Assembly (NCBI GenBank): GCA_964560495.1
Contig: CAZLMM010000019.1
Coordinates: 1-64,000 of the forward strand
DNA: 64,000 bases
Direction of reading: 5' to 3'
From: UBA5069 sp964560495
GTDB lineage: Bacteria > Chloroflexota > Anaerolineae > Caldilineales > Caldilineaceae
The notes under the pieces are model-generated. The model was given only the letters and a program-made list of their open reading frames with translations, did no database searches and was not told where the DNA came from. Shown in pieces: positions 30,290 through 38,990 of this stretch. The position numbers and the translations under genes are program-made. Positions within the stretch are counted from its first letter, which is position 1, and every line of letters begins with the position of its first letter.

Positions 30290-30685
30290 TGGGATTGATC
30301 ACCTGTATGATATAGTTGCCGTTGGTTGTTTCAGGAGCGTATCGCCCCGTGCGACCACATGGATGATTTGTGGGCTGCCTGGGTCGGCAGCCACCGGTAT
30401 GGTCAGCCGCTGTCCTACATCAATATGGCTTCCACTTTGGTGTCGTAGCGCCGGGCAATGGCGCTGAGCGTATCGCCCCGTCGCACAGTGTAGACGATAG
30501 GATAGTCTGGACCGGACTGTGGGGCGGCCCTGCCCTGGAATGAGCAGGCGCTGCCCCACATAGATCGTTGCACCGGTCAGCCCATTGTAGGCCATGAGAG
30601 ACTGGACAGTGAAGTCGTAACGCTGGGCGTCATCTGCGCAATCTGCGGTTGATGCTCGAACCACTGCGAATACTCCTGGTCTCAA
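30290..30685 (-). pseudogene. Frameshifted LysM-repeat protein remnant
   Basis: At least three LysM fragments lie in different frames. One frame has YDFTVQSLMAYNGLTGATIY and VGQRLLIPG; another, near 30430-30500, reads VYTVRRGDTLSAIARRYDTK; the first frame resumes with HIDVGQRLTIPV and HVVARGDTLL. LysM domains bind peptidoglycan or chitin-type glycans. The frame changes and lack of a signal peptide show a decayed gene. It lies downstream of ureG and leuA, which converge here. Confidence 0.7.
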
Positions 30686-30697
30686 ACGCGCATTACT

Positions 30698-31390
30698 TTA
30701 GTGGTGGTGATGATCGGGTGCTGGCTCGCAGCCACCTAGCCGCCCGTCGCCTAGTCGCATGCGTCGCTCGGCGTCGTTGTCGATCTGCGGCGTGAGCCAG
30801 TCAATGACCTTCTCCAGACCCGCGCCGCCCTTCAGGTTACAGAAGATGAAAGGACGCCTATTTCGGACCAGCCTGGCGTCTCGCTCCATCACGGCCAACG
30901 ACGCGCCCACATAGGGCGCCAGATCGATCTTGTTGATCACCAGCAGGTCGGAGCGGCTATTGCCCGGGCCGCCCTTGCGGGGAATTTTGTCGCCGGCGGC
31001 CACGTCGATGACGTAGATCCAGATGTCCACCAGTTCCGGGCTGAACGACGCCGCCAGATTGTCCCCGCCGCTCTCCACCAGGATCAGTTGCAGGTTGGGG
31101 AACTCACTCTCCAGTTCACGAATCGCCTCCAGATTCATGGACGCGTCGTCGCGGATGGCCGAATGAGGACAGCCGCCTGTCTCCACTCCGCGCACCCGCT
31201 CCAGCGGCAGCACCCCCCGGCGGCGGAGAAACTCGGCGTCTTCCAGAGTATAGATGTCATTGGTGACCACCGCGACTTCATATCCCGCGGAAGAGTACTC
31301 GCGGCTGAGACACTCCACCAGGGTTGTCTTGCCACTGCCCACGGGGCCTGCTATACCCACGCGCAGCGCGCGTGCCGAGTTTGTCTGCAT
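30698..31390 (-). CDS. ureG: Urease accessory GTPase
   Basis: A 230-residue SIMIBI-class GTPase that delivers nickel to urease. P-loop GPVGSGKTTL, the metal-binding GGCPHSAIRDD (CPH motif), ESGGDNLAASFSPELVD and the base-specificity NKIDLAPYVGA are present. The C-terminus ends in PAPDHHHH, a His tail that is not part of the core fold and could bind nickel. ATG 31390 is preceded by AAAGGGTGA. It follows ureC after 13 bases. No ureE gene is present in this cluster. Confidence 0.96.
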   Translation of the reverse strand: MQTNSARALRVGIAGPVGSGKTTLVECLSREYSSAGYEVAVVTNDIYTLEDAEFLRRRGVLPLERVRGVETGGCPHSAIRDDASMNLEAIRELESEFPNLQLILVESGGDNLAASFSPELVDIWIYVIDVAAGDKIPRKGGPGNSRSDLLVINKIDLAPYVGASLAVMERDARLVRNRRPFIFCNLKGGAGLEKVIDWLTPQIDNDAERRMRLGDGRLGGCEPAPDHHHH

Positions 31391-31403
31391 GTTTGTCACC
31401 CTT

Positions 31404-33128
31404 TCAAAAAAGGAAATAGCGCTGCGCCAGGGGCAGCGTTTCAGCCGGCGCGCAGGCCAGCAGTTCGCCGTCGGCGCGCACCTCATAGGTCTCAGCATCG
31501 ACCTCGATGTGCGGCGTGGCGTTGTTGTGCACCATCGCGGCTTTGCTGATGGCGCGGCAGCGTTGGACAGCCACAGTGCGTCGCGCAATCCCCAATTGCT
31601 CGGGGATGCCCGCCTCCAACGCGGCCTGCGAAACGAAGTGGAGCGCGGTGGCTGCGGTGGCGCGCCCAAAGCTGCCAAACATGGGGCGGTAAAAGACAGG
31701 CTGCGGCGTCGGGATCGAGGCGTTGGCGTCGCCCATGACGCTCCAGGCAATCATGCCGCCCTTGAGCACCATCTCCGGTTTGGCGCCAAAGAACGCGGGT
31801 CGCCAGAGCGCCAGATCAGCCAGTTTGCCCGGCTCGATGGAGCCTACCTCGTGCGCGATGCCGTGGGTCAACGCCGGGTTGATGGTGTACTTGGCCACAT
31901 AGCGTTTGGCGCGCTGATTGTCGTTACGCGCCGAATCCTCTGGCAAGGGGCCACGCTGCACCTTCATTTTGTGCGCTGTCTGCCAACAGCGCGTCACCAC
32001 CTCGCCAATGCGCCCCATGGCCTGGGAGTCGCTGGAGATCATGCTGATCACGCCCATATCGTGCAGGATGTCTTCGGCTGCGATGGTTTCGGGGCGGATA
32101 CGGCTCTCTGCAAAGGCCACATCTTCCGGCACGTTCGGGTTGAGATGGTGACAGACCATTAGCATGTCCAGGTGCTCGGCGATGGTGTTCACCGTGAAGG
32201 GGCGCGTCGGATTGGTCGATGACGGCAGAATGTGTGGATAGCCGGCGATCTTGATGATATCTGGCGCATGGCCGCCGCCGGCGCCTTCGGTGTGATACGT
32301 GTGGATCGTACGGCCGGCGATGGCGGCGATGGTGTCTTCGACAAAGCCAGCTTCGTTGAGCGTATCGGTGTGGATCGCCACCTGCACATCATAGAGGTCG
32401 GCCACTTGTAGACAACAGTCGATGGCGGCGGGCGTTGTCCCCCAATCTTCGTGCAATTTGAGGCCGCACGCGCCGGCCAGCAACTGCTCCACCAGTACAT
32501 CGGGCGTCCCGGCATTACCTTTGCCCAGAAAGCCAAAGTTGACCGGCCAGGCTTCCGCGGCCTGCAACATGCGCGCCAGATTCCACGCGCCGGGCGTGCA
32601 GGTGGTGGCGTTCGTGCCTGTGGCCGGACCCGTGCCGCCGCCAATCATAGTGGTGATGCCATTGGAAAGCGCCTCGTAGACCTGCTGTGGCGCAATAAAG
32701 TGAATGTGGCTATCGATCGCGCCTGGCGTGACAATGAGGTGCTCGCCGGCGATCACTTCGGTGCTGGCGCCTACTACCAGCTCAGGATCGACGCCTGCCA
32801 TGGTATCCGGGTTGCCAGCCTTGCCTACCTTGACAATGCGTCCGTCTTTGACGCCGATGTCACCCTTGGCGATGCCCCAGTGGTCAAGGATCAACGCGTT
32901 GGTGATGACCAAATCGAGCGCGCCGTGAGCTCCTGCTCGCAGAGCGCGGCTGCTTTGGCCCATGCCGTCGCGGATGACTTTGCCGCCGCCAAAGGTGATC
33001 TCGTCGCCGTAGTGGGTGTAGTCGCGCTCCACCTCGATGATTAGCTCGGTGTCGGCTAGGCGCACCCGGTCGCCGGTGGTCGGACCGTAGAGATTGGCGT
33101 AGACGTCGCGTGGAATAGAAAGCGTCAT
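31404..33128 (-). CDS. ureC: Urease alpha (catalytic) subunit
   Basis: A 574-residue nickel metalloenzyme hydrolysing urea to ammonia and carbamate. The dinickel site is intact: GAIDSHIHFI (two His), carbamylated Lys near residue 224 in GLKLHEDWG, His in IHTDTLNEAGF and HTYHTEGAGGGHAPD, and Asp in MISSDSQAMGR; the flap carries MVCHHLNPNVPEDVAFAESRIR. Length is typical. It overlaps ureB by four bases (ATGA) and precedes ureG. Confidence 0.98.
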   Translation of the reverse strand: MTLSIPRDVYANLYGPTTGDRVRLADTELIIEVERDYTHYGDEITFGGGKVIRDGMGQSSRALRAGAHGALDLVITNALILDHWGIAKGDIGVKDGRIVKVGKAGNPDTMAGVDPELVVGASTEVIAGEHLIVTPGAIDSHIHFIAPQQVYEALSNGITTMIGGGTGPATGTNATTCTPGAWNLARMLQAAEAWPVNFGFLGKGNAGTPDVLVEQLLAGACGLKLHEDWGTTPAAIDCCLQVADLYDVQVAIHTDTLNEAGFVEDTIAAIAGRTIHTYHTEGAGGGHAPDIIKIAGYPHILPSSTNPTRPFTVNTIAEHLDMLMVCHHLNPNVPEDVAFAESRIRPETIAAEDILHDMGVISMISSDSQAMGRIGEVVTRCWQTAHKMKVQRGPLPEDSARNDNQRAKRYVAKYTINPALTHGIAHEVGSIEPGKLADLALWRPAFFGAKPEMVLKGGMIAWSVMGDANASIPTPQPVFYRPMFGSFGRATAATALHFVSQAALEAGIPEQLGIARRTVAVQRCRAISKAAMVHNNATPHIEVDAETYEVRADGELLACAPAETLPLAQRYFLF

Positions 33129-33454
33129 GCGGTAGCTCCTCCTGTGAGAGGGCCATTGACCAGCCCATTGTGACCATAGACTTGACGTGCGCCGGCCAGC
33201 GCCGTCAGGCCGACTGTCTTTTCTTCACCTGGCTCAAAGCGCACTGCCGTGCCAGCGGGGATGTTCAGCCGCATTCCATAGGCTGTGGCGCGCTCGAAGT
33301 GCAGCGCGCGGTTGACTTCGTAGAAGTGATAGTGGCTGCCGACCTGGATCGGCCGGTCACCGGTATTGCGCACAAGCAGCGCGCACACAACGCGGTTTGC
33401 GTTGGCGTCTATCGCGCCGCTGCTTTCATCAACGATGATTTCTCCTGGCAGCAT
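33125..33454 (-). CDS. ureB: Urease beta subunit
   Basis: A 109-residue structural subunit: MLPGEIIVDE, the VRNTGDRPIQVGSHYHFYEVN stretch, YGMRLNIPAGTAVRFEPGEEKTV and YGHNGLVNGPL near the end are family hallmarks. It is a separate gene, as in most bacteria with three-subunit urease. It overlaps ureC by four bases and follows ureA by 12 bases. Confidence 0.97.
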   Translation of the reverse strand: MLPGEIIVDESSGAIDANANRVVCALLVRNTGDRPIQVGSHYHFYEVNRALHFERATAYGMRLNIPAGTAVRFEPGEEKTVGLTALAGARQVYGHNGLVNGPLTGGATA

Positions 33455-33466
33455 AGTTTCTTCCTC

Positions 33467-33769
33467 CTATCGAATCGGGTCGTGTACGGTGACTAGCTTG
33501 GCGCCGTCTGGGAAGGTCGCCTCGACTTGCACTTCATGAATCATGGCCGGAACGCCCTCCATGACATCGGCGGTTGTGAGAATGGACGCGCCGTAGACCA
33601 TGCAGTCCGCGACGGTGCGTCCGTCGCGCGCCGCTTCCATCACTTCGGCGGTGATGAGCGCAACGGCCTCAGGGTAGTTGAGCTTCAGCCCGCGCGCCTG
33701 GCGTCGCCGCGCCAGATCGGCGGCTACGACGACCAGCAATTTCTCTTGTTCTCGTTGGGTCAAATGCAT
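33467..33769 (-). CDS. ureA: Urease gamma subunit
   Basis: 100 residues from ATG 33769 (MHLTQREQEKLLVVVAADL), ending in VTVHDPIR as is usual. LNYPEAVALITAEVMEAARDG, DCMVYG and VEATFPDGAKLVTVHDPI are diagnostic. A longer open frame to 33895 is rejected because the family starts at this Met. It heads ureABCG; upstream is the 113-bp repeat and then ureD, so ureD may be transcribed separately or read through. Confidence 0.97.
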   Translation of the reverse strand: MHLTQREQEKLLVVVAADLARRRQARGLKLNYPEAVALITAEVMEAARDGRTVADCMVYGASILTTADVMEGVPAMIHEVQVEATFPDGAKLVTVHDPIR

Positions 33770-33897
33770 GGCATGTACACCTCTTGAAAAATTCGTCGGC
33801 GATTGGACAATCTGGTTTGGACAGGATGACAGGATTTGGGTGCATTCAAAGTTAGTTTGTTGTAGGAATGACCATCGTAACCTGATTTTGAACACAC

Positions 33898-34010
33898 TTA
33901 CTGCTTGCTAGGTAAACAATTCATACGTCACGAGTCACGAGTCACGAGTCACGAGTTACGAGTCACTCGTGATGGTCGGCGATATGAACTGCCAATCTAG
34001 AGATCAGTAA
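33898..34010 (-). repeat. Dispersed ~115 bp palindromic element with 7-bp tandem repeat, copy 1
   Basis: The element runs from TTACTG (33898-33903) to its complement CAGTAA (34005-34010). Both ends share TTACTG, four bases, CTAG, eight bases, TTCATA, read inward on opposite strands, so it has about 28-bp imperfect terminal inverted repeats. The centre is four TCACGAG units, one TTACGAG and a TCAC-TCGTGA turn (about 33929-33971). The inverted second copy is at 60037-60156. Its end overlaps the 3' end of ureD and contains its stop codon. Confidence 0.88.
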
Positions 34011-34885
34011 TAGATTTTACGTGGCAAGATCGCCTCCTCTCCATAGAGCAGATGCTTGGCCGTTCGCCAGAAAGCCGGCAGTGCGGCTGACAGAGCAGCG
34101 CCGGAGACGCCCAGACCGCGCGCCATGACGCCGTGGGCACTCAGCATAGAGACGCCCCACCAGCTGGCTGGCAGGCGACTCCACTCTCGGGCCACCGCGG
34201 TTAACCCTTGCTCGACGACGGACCAATGCGCAGCAGATTTCCCCACTCGACAGGCGAGAAAAGTCGCGACGTAGCGGAATTGTCCCAACCGGGCCAGCGC
34301 CGTGAGAGGTCGTACAGATGGTTCCAGCAGCACCCGCTCTATGGCAATAGGCGTCGGCGCGCCATCAACGGCGGTCACCAGGGTCTCCCAGGCCAACCGT
34401 TCGTAGGCAAAACACTCGCCATGCGCCTCGCGCCCTGGCGTAATCACGTCCCAGGCAAACAAGCCGGCGTCCTGCTCCAAAACGATGTGGGTGCGCTGGA
34501 GGTAGTTTGAGCCGGCATAGGGAATCACCGGATCGGGTAGATATTCGAGCAAAGCGCCGGATTCCACACGCAGCGCCGTCTCCTGCACTGCGCACCCGCC
34601 TGCCGACGAACCAAAACCAACGCGGCGGCGGTAGATGCGCGTGGCGCCGGTGGTCGTCAACTGGGCGCGTGCGCCGGCAGCCACCTCTACTGTTGTGCGG
34701 AGGTAATCGCCGCTTAGCACCCCGCCGGAGAGGTTATGCAGATGAACCAGTGCGCTCCCGTCGGCCAGAGGAAATGCACGTACAAAGCGCAACGGCGGCT
34801 TTTGGGCAACTGCATCAACCACCGTGGCGCGCAAAGCTCCGCCGATTCCCAAACGAAAGCGCAGGTGCAGCTCGCCCTCTACCAT
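34004..34885 (-). CDS. ureD: Urease accessory protein UreD (UreH)
   Basis: A 293-residue chaperone that works with UreF and UreG to load nickel. Family features: LHLRFRLGIGGALRA, VHLHNLSGGVLSGDYL, QLTTTGATRIYRRRV, LEYLPDPVIPYAGSNY, DVITPGREAHGECF. AAGGTGG lies upstream of ATG 34885. The last two codons and the TGA stop fall in or beside the repeat element that begins at 34010, so the present C-terminus (RKIYY) may have been set by its insertion. It lies upstream of ureABCG on the same strand. Confidence 0.94.
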   Translation of the reverse strand: MVEGELHLRFRLGIGGALRATVVDAVAQKPPLRFVRAFPLADGSALVHLHNLSGGVLSGDYLRTTVEVAAGARAQLTTTGATRIYRRRVGFGSSAGGCAVQETALRVESGALLEYLPDPVIPYAGSNYLQRTHIVLEQDAGLFAWDVITPGREAHGECFAYERLAWETLVTAVDGAPTPIAIERVLLEPSVRPLTALARLGQFRYVATFLACRVGKSAAHWSVVEQGLTAVAREWSRLPASWWGVSMLSAHGVMARGLGVSGAALSAALPAFWRTAKHLLYGEEAILPRKIYY

Positions 34886-35411
34886 TCAGGGTCAATCCAC
34901 CTTGCCCGAATTTTGACACTGTTCTTCGTCACCGCTGGCGCGTCCTTCCACTCGTAGATGCTCAGATCGAGTTTCTCACATATTTGCACAAACACAGACA
35001 TCTCAGTATCGCCTGATTCCGCCGATTTTGACAACTTCATAGTCTATTCACCTGCTGAAATCGCGTCATCGGCAGCAGTACACGAATGTAAAAAGGCTTG
35101 ACTTGTGCATTTAACATAACGAATCACGCTAATCGCTTCATTGGTAGCAATTATTCCCAGAAACTCCTTTTTTGTTCGAGATATATATGTGCAATATGCA
35201 CAATTCTAGCCATAGAATCATGTAGAGAGTCTCCGTTAACAGCCGGCGGTTCTTGCTGTACTCTGCTGGCGTGCTACGTTGAACGATGCCCGGCGTTGCA
35301 CAAAGGGTTGTCAACAACCAGAAGCAGTGTGCACACAACGTCATCTACGACAACTACTCACCCCCAGAACTTTCTTATCCGGCAATTACAGTGGAGGAAA
35401 CGAGGTATTTC
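34886..35411. other. Divergent promoter region between ureD and urtA
   Basis: No gene is supported. The stretch becomes AT-rich around 35100-35230. A perfect palindrome TGTGCA-ATA-TGCACA lies at 35188-35202, and TAGAAT at 35213-35218 could be a -10 for urtA. Since both sides encode urea functions, this is the likely control point for nitrogen regulation, but I cannot assign the palindrome to a known regulator. Confidence 0.5.
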
Positions 35412-36707
35412 ATGTCAGTACAGAAGAAAATGAAGGGTCGCAACGTTCTCTGGGTGATCCTGGTCATTCTGGCGCTGGTTTTGTCGGCGTGCAGCACTGC
35501 TGCGCCGTCAGCTCCAGCTGAAGAAGGCGCTGCAAGTGAGGCCGCTGCAACCTCTGCGTCCGCAGCCGACGATGTCATCAAGGTGGGTATCTTGCACTCG
35601 CTTAGCGGCACCATGGCGATCAGCGAAGTCTCAGTCAAGGACGCCACTCTGTTGGCCATCGACGAGATCAACAAGACAGGCGGCGTCAATGGCAAACAGA
35701 TCGAAGTGATCGTCGAGGATGGCGCAAGCGACTGGCCGACCTTTGCAGAAAAGGCGCGCAAGCTGGTTTCCCAGGATGGCGTTGCCGTAGTTTTTGGCGG
35801 CTGGACGAGCGCAAGCCGCAAGGCCATGCTGCCGGTCTTCGAAGAGTTGAATGGTCTGCTCTTCTATCCTGTGCAATATGAGGGCCTGGAAGCGTCGCCC
35901 AACATATTTTACACCGGCGCAGAGCCAACCCAACAGATTATCCCCGGGGTTGAGTATTTGGTCAATGAGTTAGGCGCCAAGAGTATTTACCTGCTTGGTT
36001 CGGACTATGTCTTCCCCCGCACCGCCAACCTGATCATCAAGAAACAACTTGAGAGTCTGGGCGTCACGGTGGCTGGCGAAGAATATGCTCCATTAGGGAG
36101 CACTGAATTTAGCACGATCATCAGTAAGATTCGCGAAGCCGATCCAGACGCCATTTTCAATACCCTCAACGGCGACAGCAATGTGGCCTTCTTCAAACAG
36201 TTCAAGGACGCCGGCTTTACGCCCGAAGCAATGCCGGTCATGTCTGTGAGCGTCGCAGAAGAAGAAGTGCGCGGCATCGGACCTGAGAACATCGCCGGCC
36301 ATTATACAGCGTGGAATTACTACCAGACAACCGACACGTCGGAGAACAAGCTCTTTGTGGATGCCTATAAAGCTGCTTACGGCGCTGACCGGGTGACTGC
36401 CGACCCCATCGAGGCTGGCTACTTTGGCCCATACCTGTGGAAGGCAATGGTGGAGAAAGCCGGTTCGCTGGCAGTCGATGACGTGCGCGCCGCTGCCCAA
36501 ACAGGTGAGATTGAATTTCAAGCGCCGGAAGGGCTGATCAAGGTCGATCCGGAGAACCAGCATACCTATAAGTATGTGCGCATCGGCCAGATTCAACCCG
36601 ATGGCTTGATCACGGAAGTGTACAGCAGCCCCGATCCGGTCAAGCCTGATCCATTCTTGAAGAACATCCCCTGGGCTGCTGGTCTGGCGGAGGGCACCTC
36701 CCAATAG
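35412..36707 (+). CDS. urtA: Urea ABC transporter substrate-binding lipoprotein
   Basis: 431 residues. A signal segment VILVILALVLSAC gives a lipobox Cys at about residue 24, then an Ala/Ser-rich linker and a periplasmic-binding fold of the branched-chain amino acid/amide class: VGILHSLSGTMAISEVSVKDATLLAIDEIN, IEVIVEDGASDWPTFAEKA, VFGGWTSASRKAMLPVFEE, GLLFYPVQYEGLEASPNIFYTGAEPTQQ. The last block is characteristic of UrtA/FmdD. GAGG lies six bases before ATG 35412. Upstream of it is the urease divergence region, and urtBCDE follow. Confidence 0.95.
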   Translation: MSVQKKMKGRNVLWVILVILALVLSACSTAAPSAPAEEGAASEAAATSASAADDVIKVGILHSLSGTMAISEVSVKDATLLAIDEINKTGGVNGKQIEVIVEDGASDWPTFAEKARKLVSQDGVAVVFGGWTSASRKAMLPVFEELNGLLFYPVQYEGLEASPNIFYTGAEPTQQIIPGVEYLVNELGAKSIYLLGSDYVFPRTANLIIKKQLESLGVTVAGEEYAPLGSTEFSTIISKIREADPDAIFNTLNGDSNVAFFKQFKDAGFTPEAMPVMSVSVAEEEVRGIGPENIAGHYTAWNYYQTTDTSENKLFVDAYKAAYGADRVTADPIEAGYFGPYLWKAMVEKAGSLAVDDVRAAAQTGEIEFQAPEGLIKVDPENQHTYKYVRIGQIQPDGLITEVYSSPDPVKPDPFLKNIPWAAGLAEGTSQ

Positions 36708-36720
36708 AACACCGATGGAT

Positions 36721-36762
36721 GTCTTGGGGCGCTGCAGAGTGAACAGTGCAGCGTCCCAAGAC
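36721..36762 (+). terminator. Strong hairpin between urtA and urtB
   Basis: GTCTTGGGGCGCTGCA (36721-36736) pairs with TGCAGCGTCCCAAGAC (36747-36762) over 16 bases with one G-T, around a 10-base loop. No long T-run follows (TTGTTG). Position after a binding-protein gene suggests partial termination or 3' protection that raises urtA mRNA over urtBCDE. Confidence 0.65.
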
Positions 36763-36880
36763 TTGTTGACCGATTCAACATGAGAGCACCCACTCTTTTG
36801 GGTATGCCCGATTGTGGACGAGATACCATCTCGTCCTGCAGCTATTTTTACGGCGTGCTTGCAGCGCAGAAGGAGCGACC

Positions 36881-37777
36881 ATGCAGGAATTGATCCTCAA
36901 TATCTTCAATGGCGTTAGCCAGGGTTCTATTTTGCTGTTGATCTCCCTGGGACTTGTCTTCATCTTTGGGTTGATGGGTGTGATCAACATGGCGCAGGGC
37001 GAATTTATCATGATCGGCGCGTACACCACCTTTATTTTGCAGCAAGCGCTGGCGCCACTACTGGGCGGGGTTGATGCTGGCGTCTGGTATCTGTTGGCGC
37101 TGCCCTTGTCCTTCCTCATTGCTGGCGCAGTTGGCTGGGCGCTGGAAGTCATGCTGATTCGCCATCTGTATGGCCGGCCGTTGGACACTTTGTTGGCAAC
37201 ATGGGGAGTGGCGTTGGTGCTGCAACAGGCGGCCCGCTCGATCTTCGGCGCGCCGAATGTCAACGTCTCCAGTCCACTTTGGCTTACGGGCGGTTTCGAC
37301 ATCAGCAACGGCATTCTCATGCCTTACAAGCGCGTGTTCATCATTCTGTTGGTGATTGGCGCGGTGGCGGCCATCTATCTGCACTTACACCGCACAGCCA
37401 GTGGTCGGCGGTTGCGTGCGGTGATGCAGAATCGCCCGATGGCCTCGGCGTTGGGTGTGCAGACGCGACGGGTGGATGCAACCACCTTCATGCTCGGTGC
37501 AGGGTTGGCTGGCGTCGCCGGCTGCGCCCTGACACTGATTGGCCCGATTGGCCCCTCGTTGGGGACGTTCTACATCGTTGACGCCTTCATGGTCGTTGTG
37601 CTGGGCGGGGTGGGCAGCCTCTTCGGCACCATCGGCGCCGCCATGCTCATCGGGCTGGCAAACACATTCCTGGAACTTGGCACGTCGGCGACCGTCGCCA
37701 AAGTGCTGGTGCTATTGTTGATTATCGCCTTCTTGCAATGGAAACCTTCTGGATTGGCAGCAGTGAAGGCGCGTTAG
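36881..37777 (+). CDS. urtB: Urea ABC transporter permease UrtB
   Basis: 298 residues from ATG 36881 with AAGGAG upstream. It is a LivH-type membrane protein with about eight hydrophobic segments (ILLLISLGLVFIFGLMGVINMAQGEFIMIGAY at the start; VLVLLLIIAFLQWKPSGL at the end) and the cytoplasmic loop RRLRAVMQNRPMASALGVQT that contacts the ATPases. GRPLDTLLATWGVALVLQQAAR is typical of UrtB. The gap to urtA carries the hairpin described at 36721. Confidence 0.95.
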   Translation: MQELILNIFNGVSQGSILLLISLGLVFIFGLMGVINMAQGEFIMIGAYTTFILQQALAPLLGGVDAGVWYLLALPLSFLIAGAVGWALEVMLIRHLYGRPLDTLLATWGVALVLQQAARSIFGAPNVNVSSPLWLTGGFDISNGILMPYKRVFIILLVIGAVAAIYLHLHRTASGRRLRAVMQNRPMASALGVQTRRVDATTFMLGAGLAGVAGCALTLIGPIGPSLGTFYIVDAFMVVVLGGVGSLFGTIGAAMLIGLANTFLELGTSATVAKVLVLLLIIAFLQWKPSGLAAVKAR

Positions 37778-37832
37778 GCAGACGGGTTGTATCAGACCAT
37801 GACCGACTGATCACAGACGAGGTGCAACGGCA

Positions 37833-38990
37833 ATGAATTCTCAACGATTTGGATGGCTACGTACGTGGGGAGGGCCGCTGGTTCTGCTGGCCATTCTACT
37901 GCTGGCGCCGATTTTTCTATCAGATTTTCGACTGAATCAACTGGGCAAATTTCTCACCTACGCCATTGCCGCGTTGGGGCTGAGCCTGATTTGGGGATAC
38001 GGGGGCATGTTGAGCCTGGGACAGGGACTGTTTTTTGGATTGGGCGCCTATGGCTTTGCTCTCTATCTCAAGCTACTGGCATCTGGCGAAAAGCTGCCAG
38101 ACTTCATGTTCTGGAGCGGCCTCACTGAATTGCCCTGGTTTTGGCGTCCCTTTGGATCGCCTATTTTTGCGCTGGCCGCAGCGCTGATCGTGCCGGCTGC
38201 TGTTGCAGGCACATTGGGTTACTTCATCTTTCGCAGCCGCGTCCAGGGCGTCTACTTCTCGATCATCACTCAGGCGCTGACCCTGTTGGTGAGCATCTGG
38301 TTTGTCGGCCAGCAGGCTTACACAGGGGGCACGAATGGCATTACCAACTTTGGCAACGCTGTGATCTTTGGCGCGCCGGTGCAGAGCTACTGGATGAAGG
38401 TGGCCTTCTATCTCGCCAGCGCGGTCCTATTGGCGCTGGTATGGGGATTGCTGCGTCTGTTGGTCAATTCTCGTTACGGACGCGTGCTCCAGGCCGTGCG
38501 CGACAACGAGGATCGAGTGCGTTTCTTGGGGTATAGCACCGTCACGATTAAAGTGGCAGCCTTTGCGCTCTCTGCCATGATCGCCGGATTGGCAGGAATC
38601 CTCTTTGTGCCCCAGGTTGGCATCATCTCGCCCTCGAGCTTGGGTGTCGCCATGTCACTGGAGATGGTCGTCTGGGTTGCGGTGGGCGGACGCGGCGCCC
38701 TGTTTGGAGCCATCATTGGGGCGTTGGCAGTCAACTATGGCAAGAGCTGGCTGAGTGAGAGCTACCCCGACATCTGGTCCTATTTCCTAGGCTTTTTGAT
38801 CATCCTGACCGTGGTGATCTTCCCCAGCGGCATCGTTGGCGGATTTGCCGCGCTGCCTGCTAAGTTTAGGGCGCTACGAACCCGCCTGACCCAGCTTGCA
38901 ACACGACGAGCCGGTCTGGTCACTATGCCCACGCCGCCAGTTGCCCTCCAATCAACTGCCCAACAGGGAGGGGCAGACTATGATGCCTGA
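37833..38990 (+). CDS. urtC: Urea ABC transporter permease UrtC
   Basis: 385 residues, LivM-type permease with many membrane segments (LVLLAILLLAPIFL, LTYAIAALGLSLIWGYGGMLSLGQGLFFGLGAY, FALSAMIAGLAGILFVPQVG) and a coupling loop RYGRVLQAVRDNEDRVRFLGY. It pairs with UrtB. AGGTGCAACGGCA precedes ATG 37833. Its end overlaps urtD by 11 bases. Confidence 0.95.
   Translation: MNSQRFGWLRTWGGPLVLLAILLLAPIFLSDFRLNQLGKFLTYAIAALGLSLIWGYGGMLSLGQGLFFGLGAYGFALYLKLLASGEKLPDFMFWSGLTELPWFWRPFGSPIFALAAALIVPAAVAGTLGYFIFRSRVQGVYFSIITQALTLLVSIWFVGQQAYTGGTNGITNFGNAVIFGAPVQSYWMKVAFYLASAVLLALVWGLLRLLVNSRYGRVLQAVRDNEDRVRFLGYSTVTIKVAAFALSAMIAGLAGILFVPQVGIISPSSLGVAMSLEMVVWVAVGGRGALFGAIIGALAVNYGKSWLSESYPDIWSYFLGFLIILTVVIFPSGIVGGFAALPAKFRALRTRLTQLATRRAGLVTMPTPPVALQSTAQQGGADYDA

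Noticed and set aside
33929..33971. Heptad array considered as a CRISPR or a phase-variation tract in a gene
   Set aside because: Units are 7 bp without spacers and the array is not inside a coding region; it belongs to the dispersed element.
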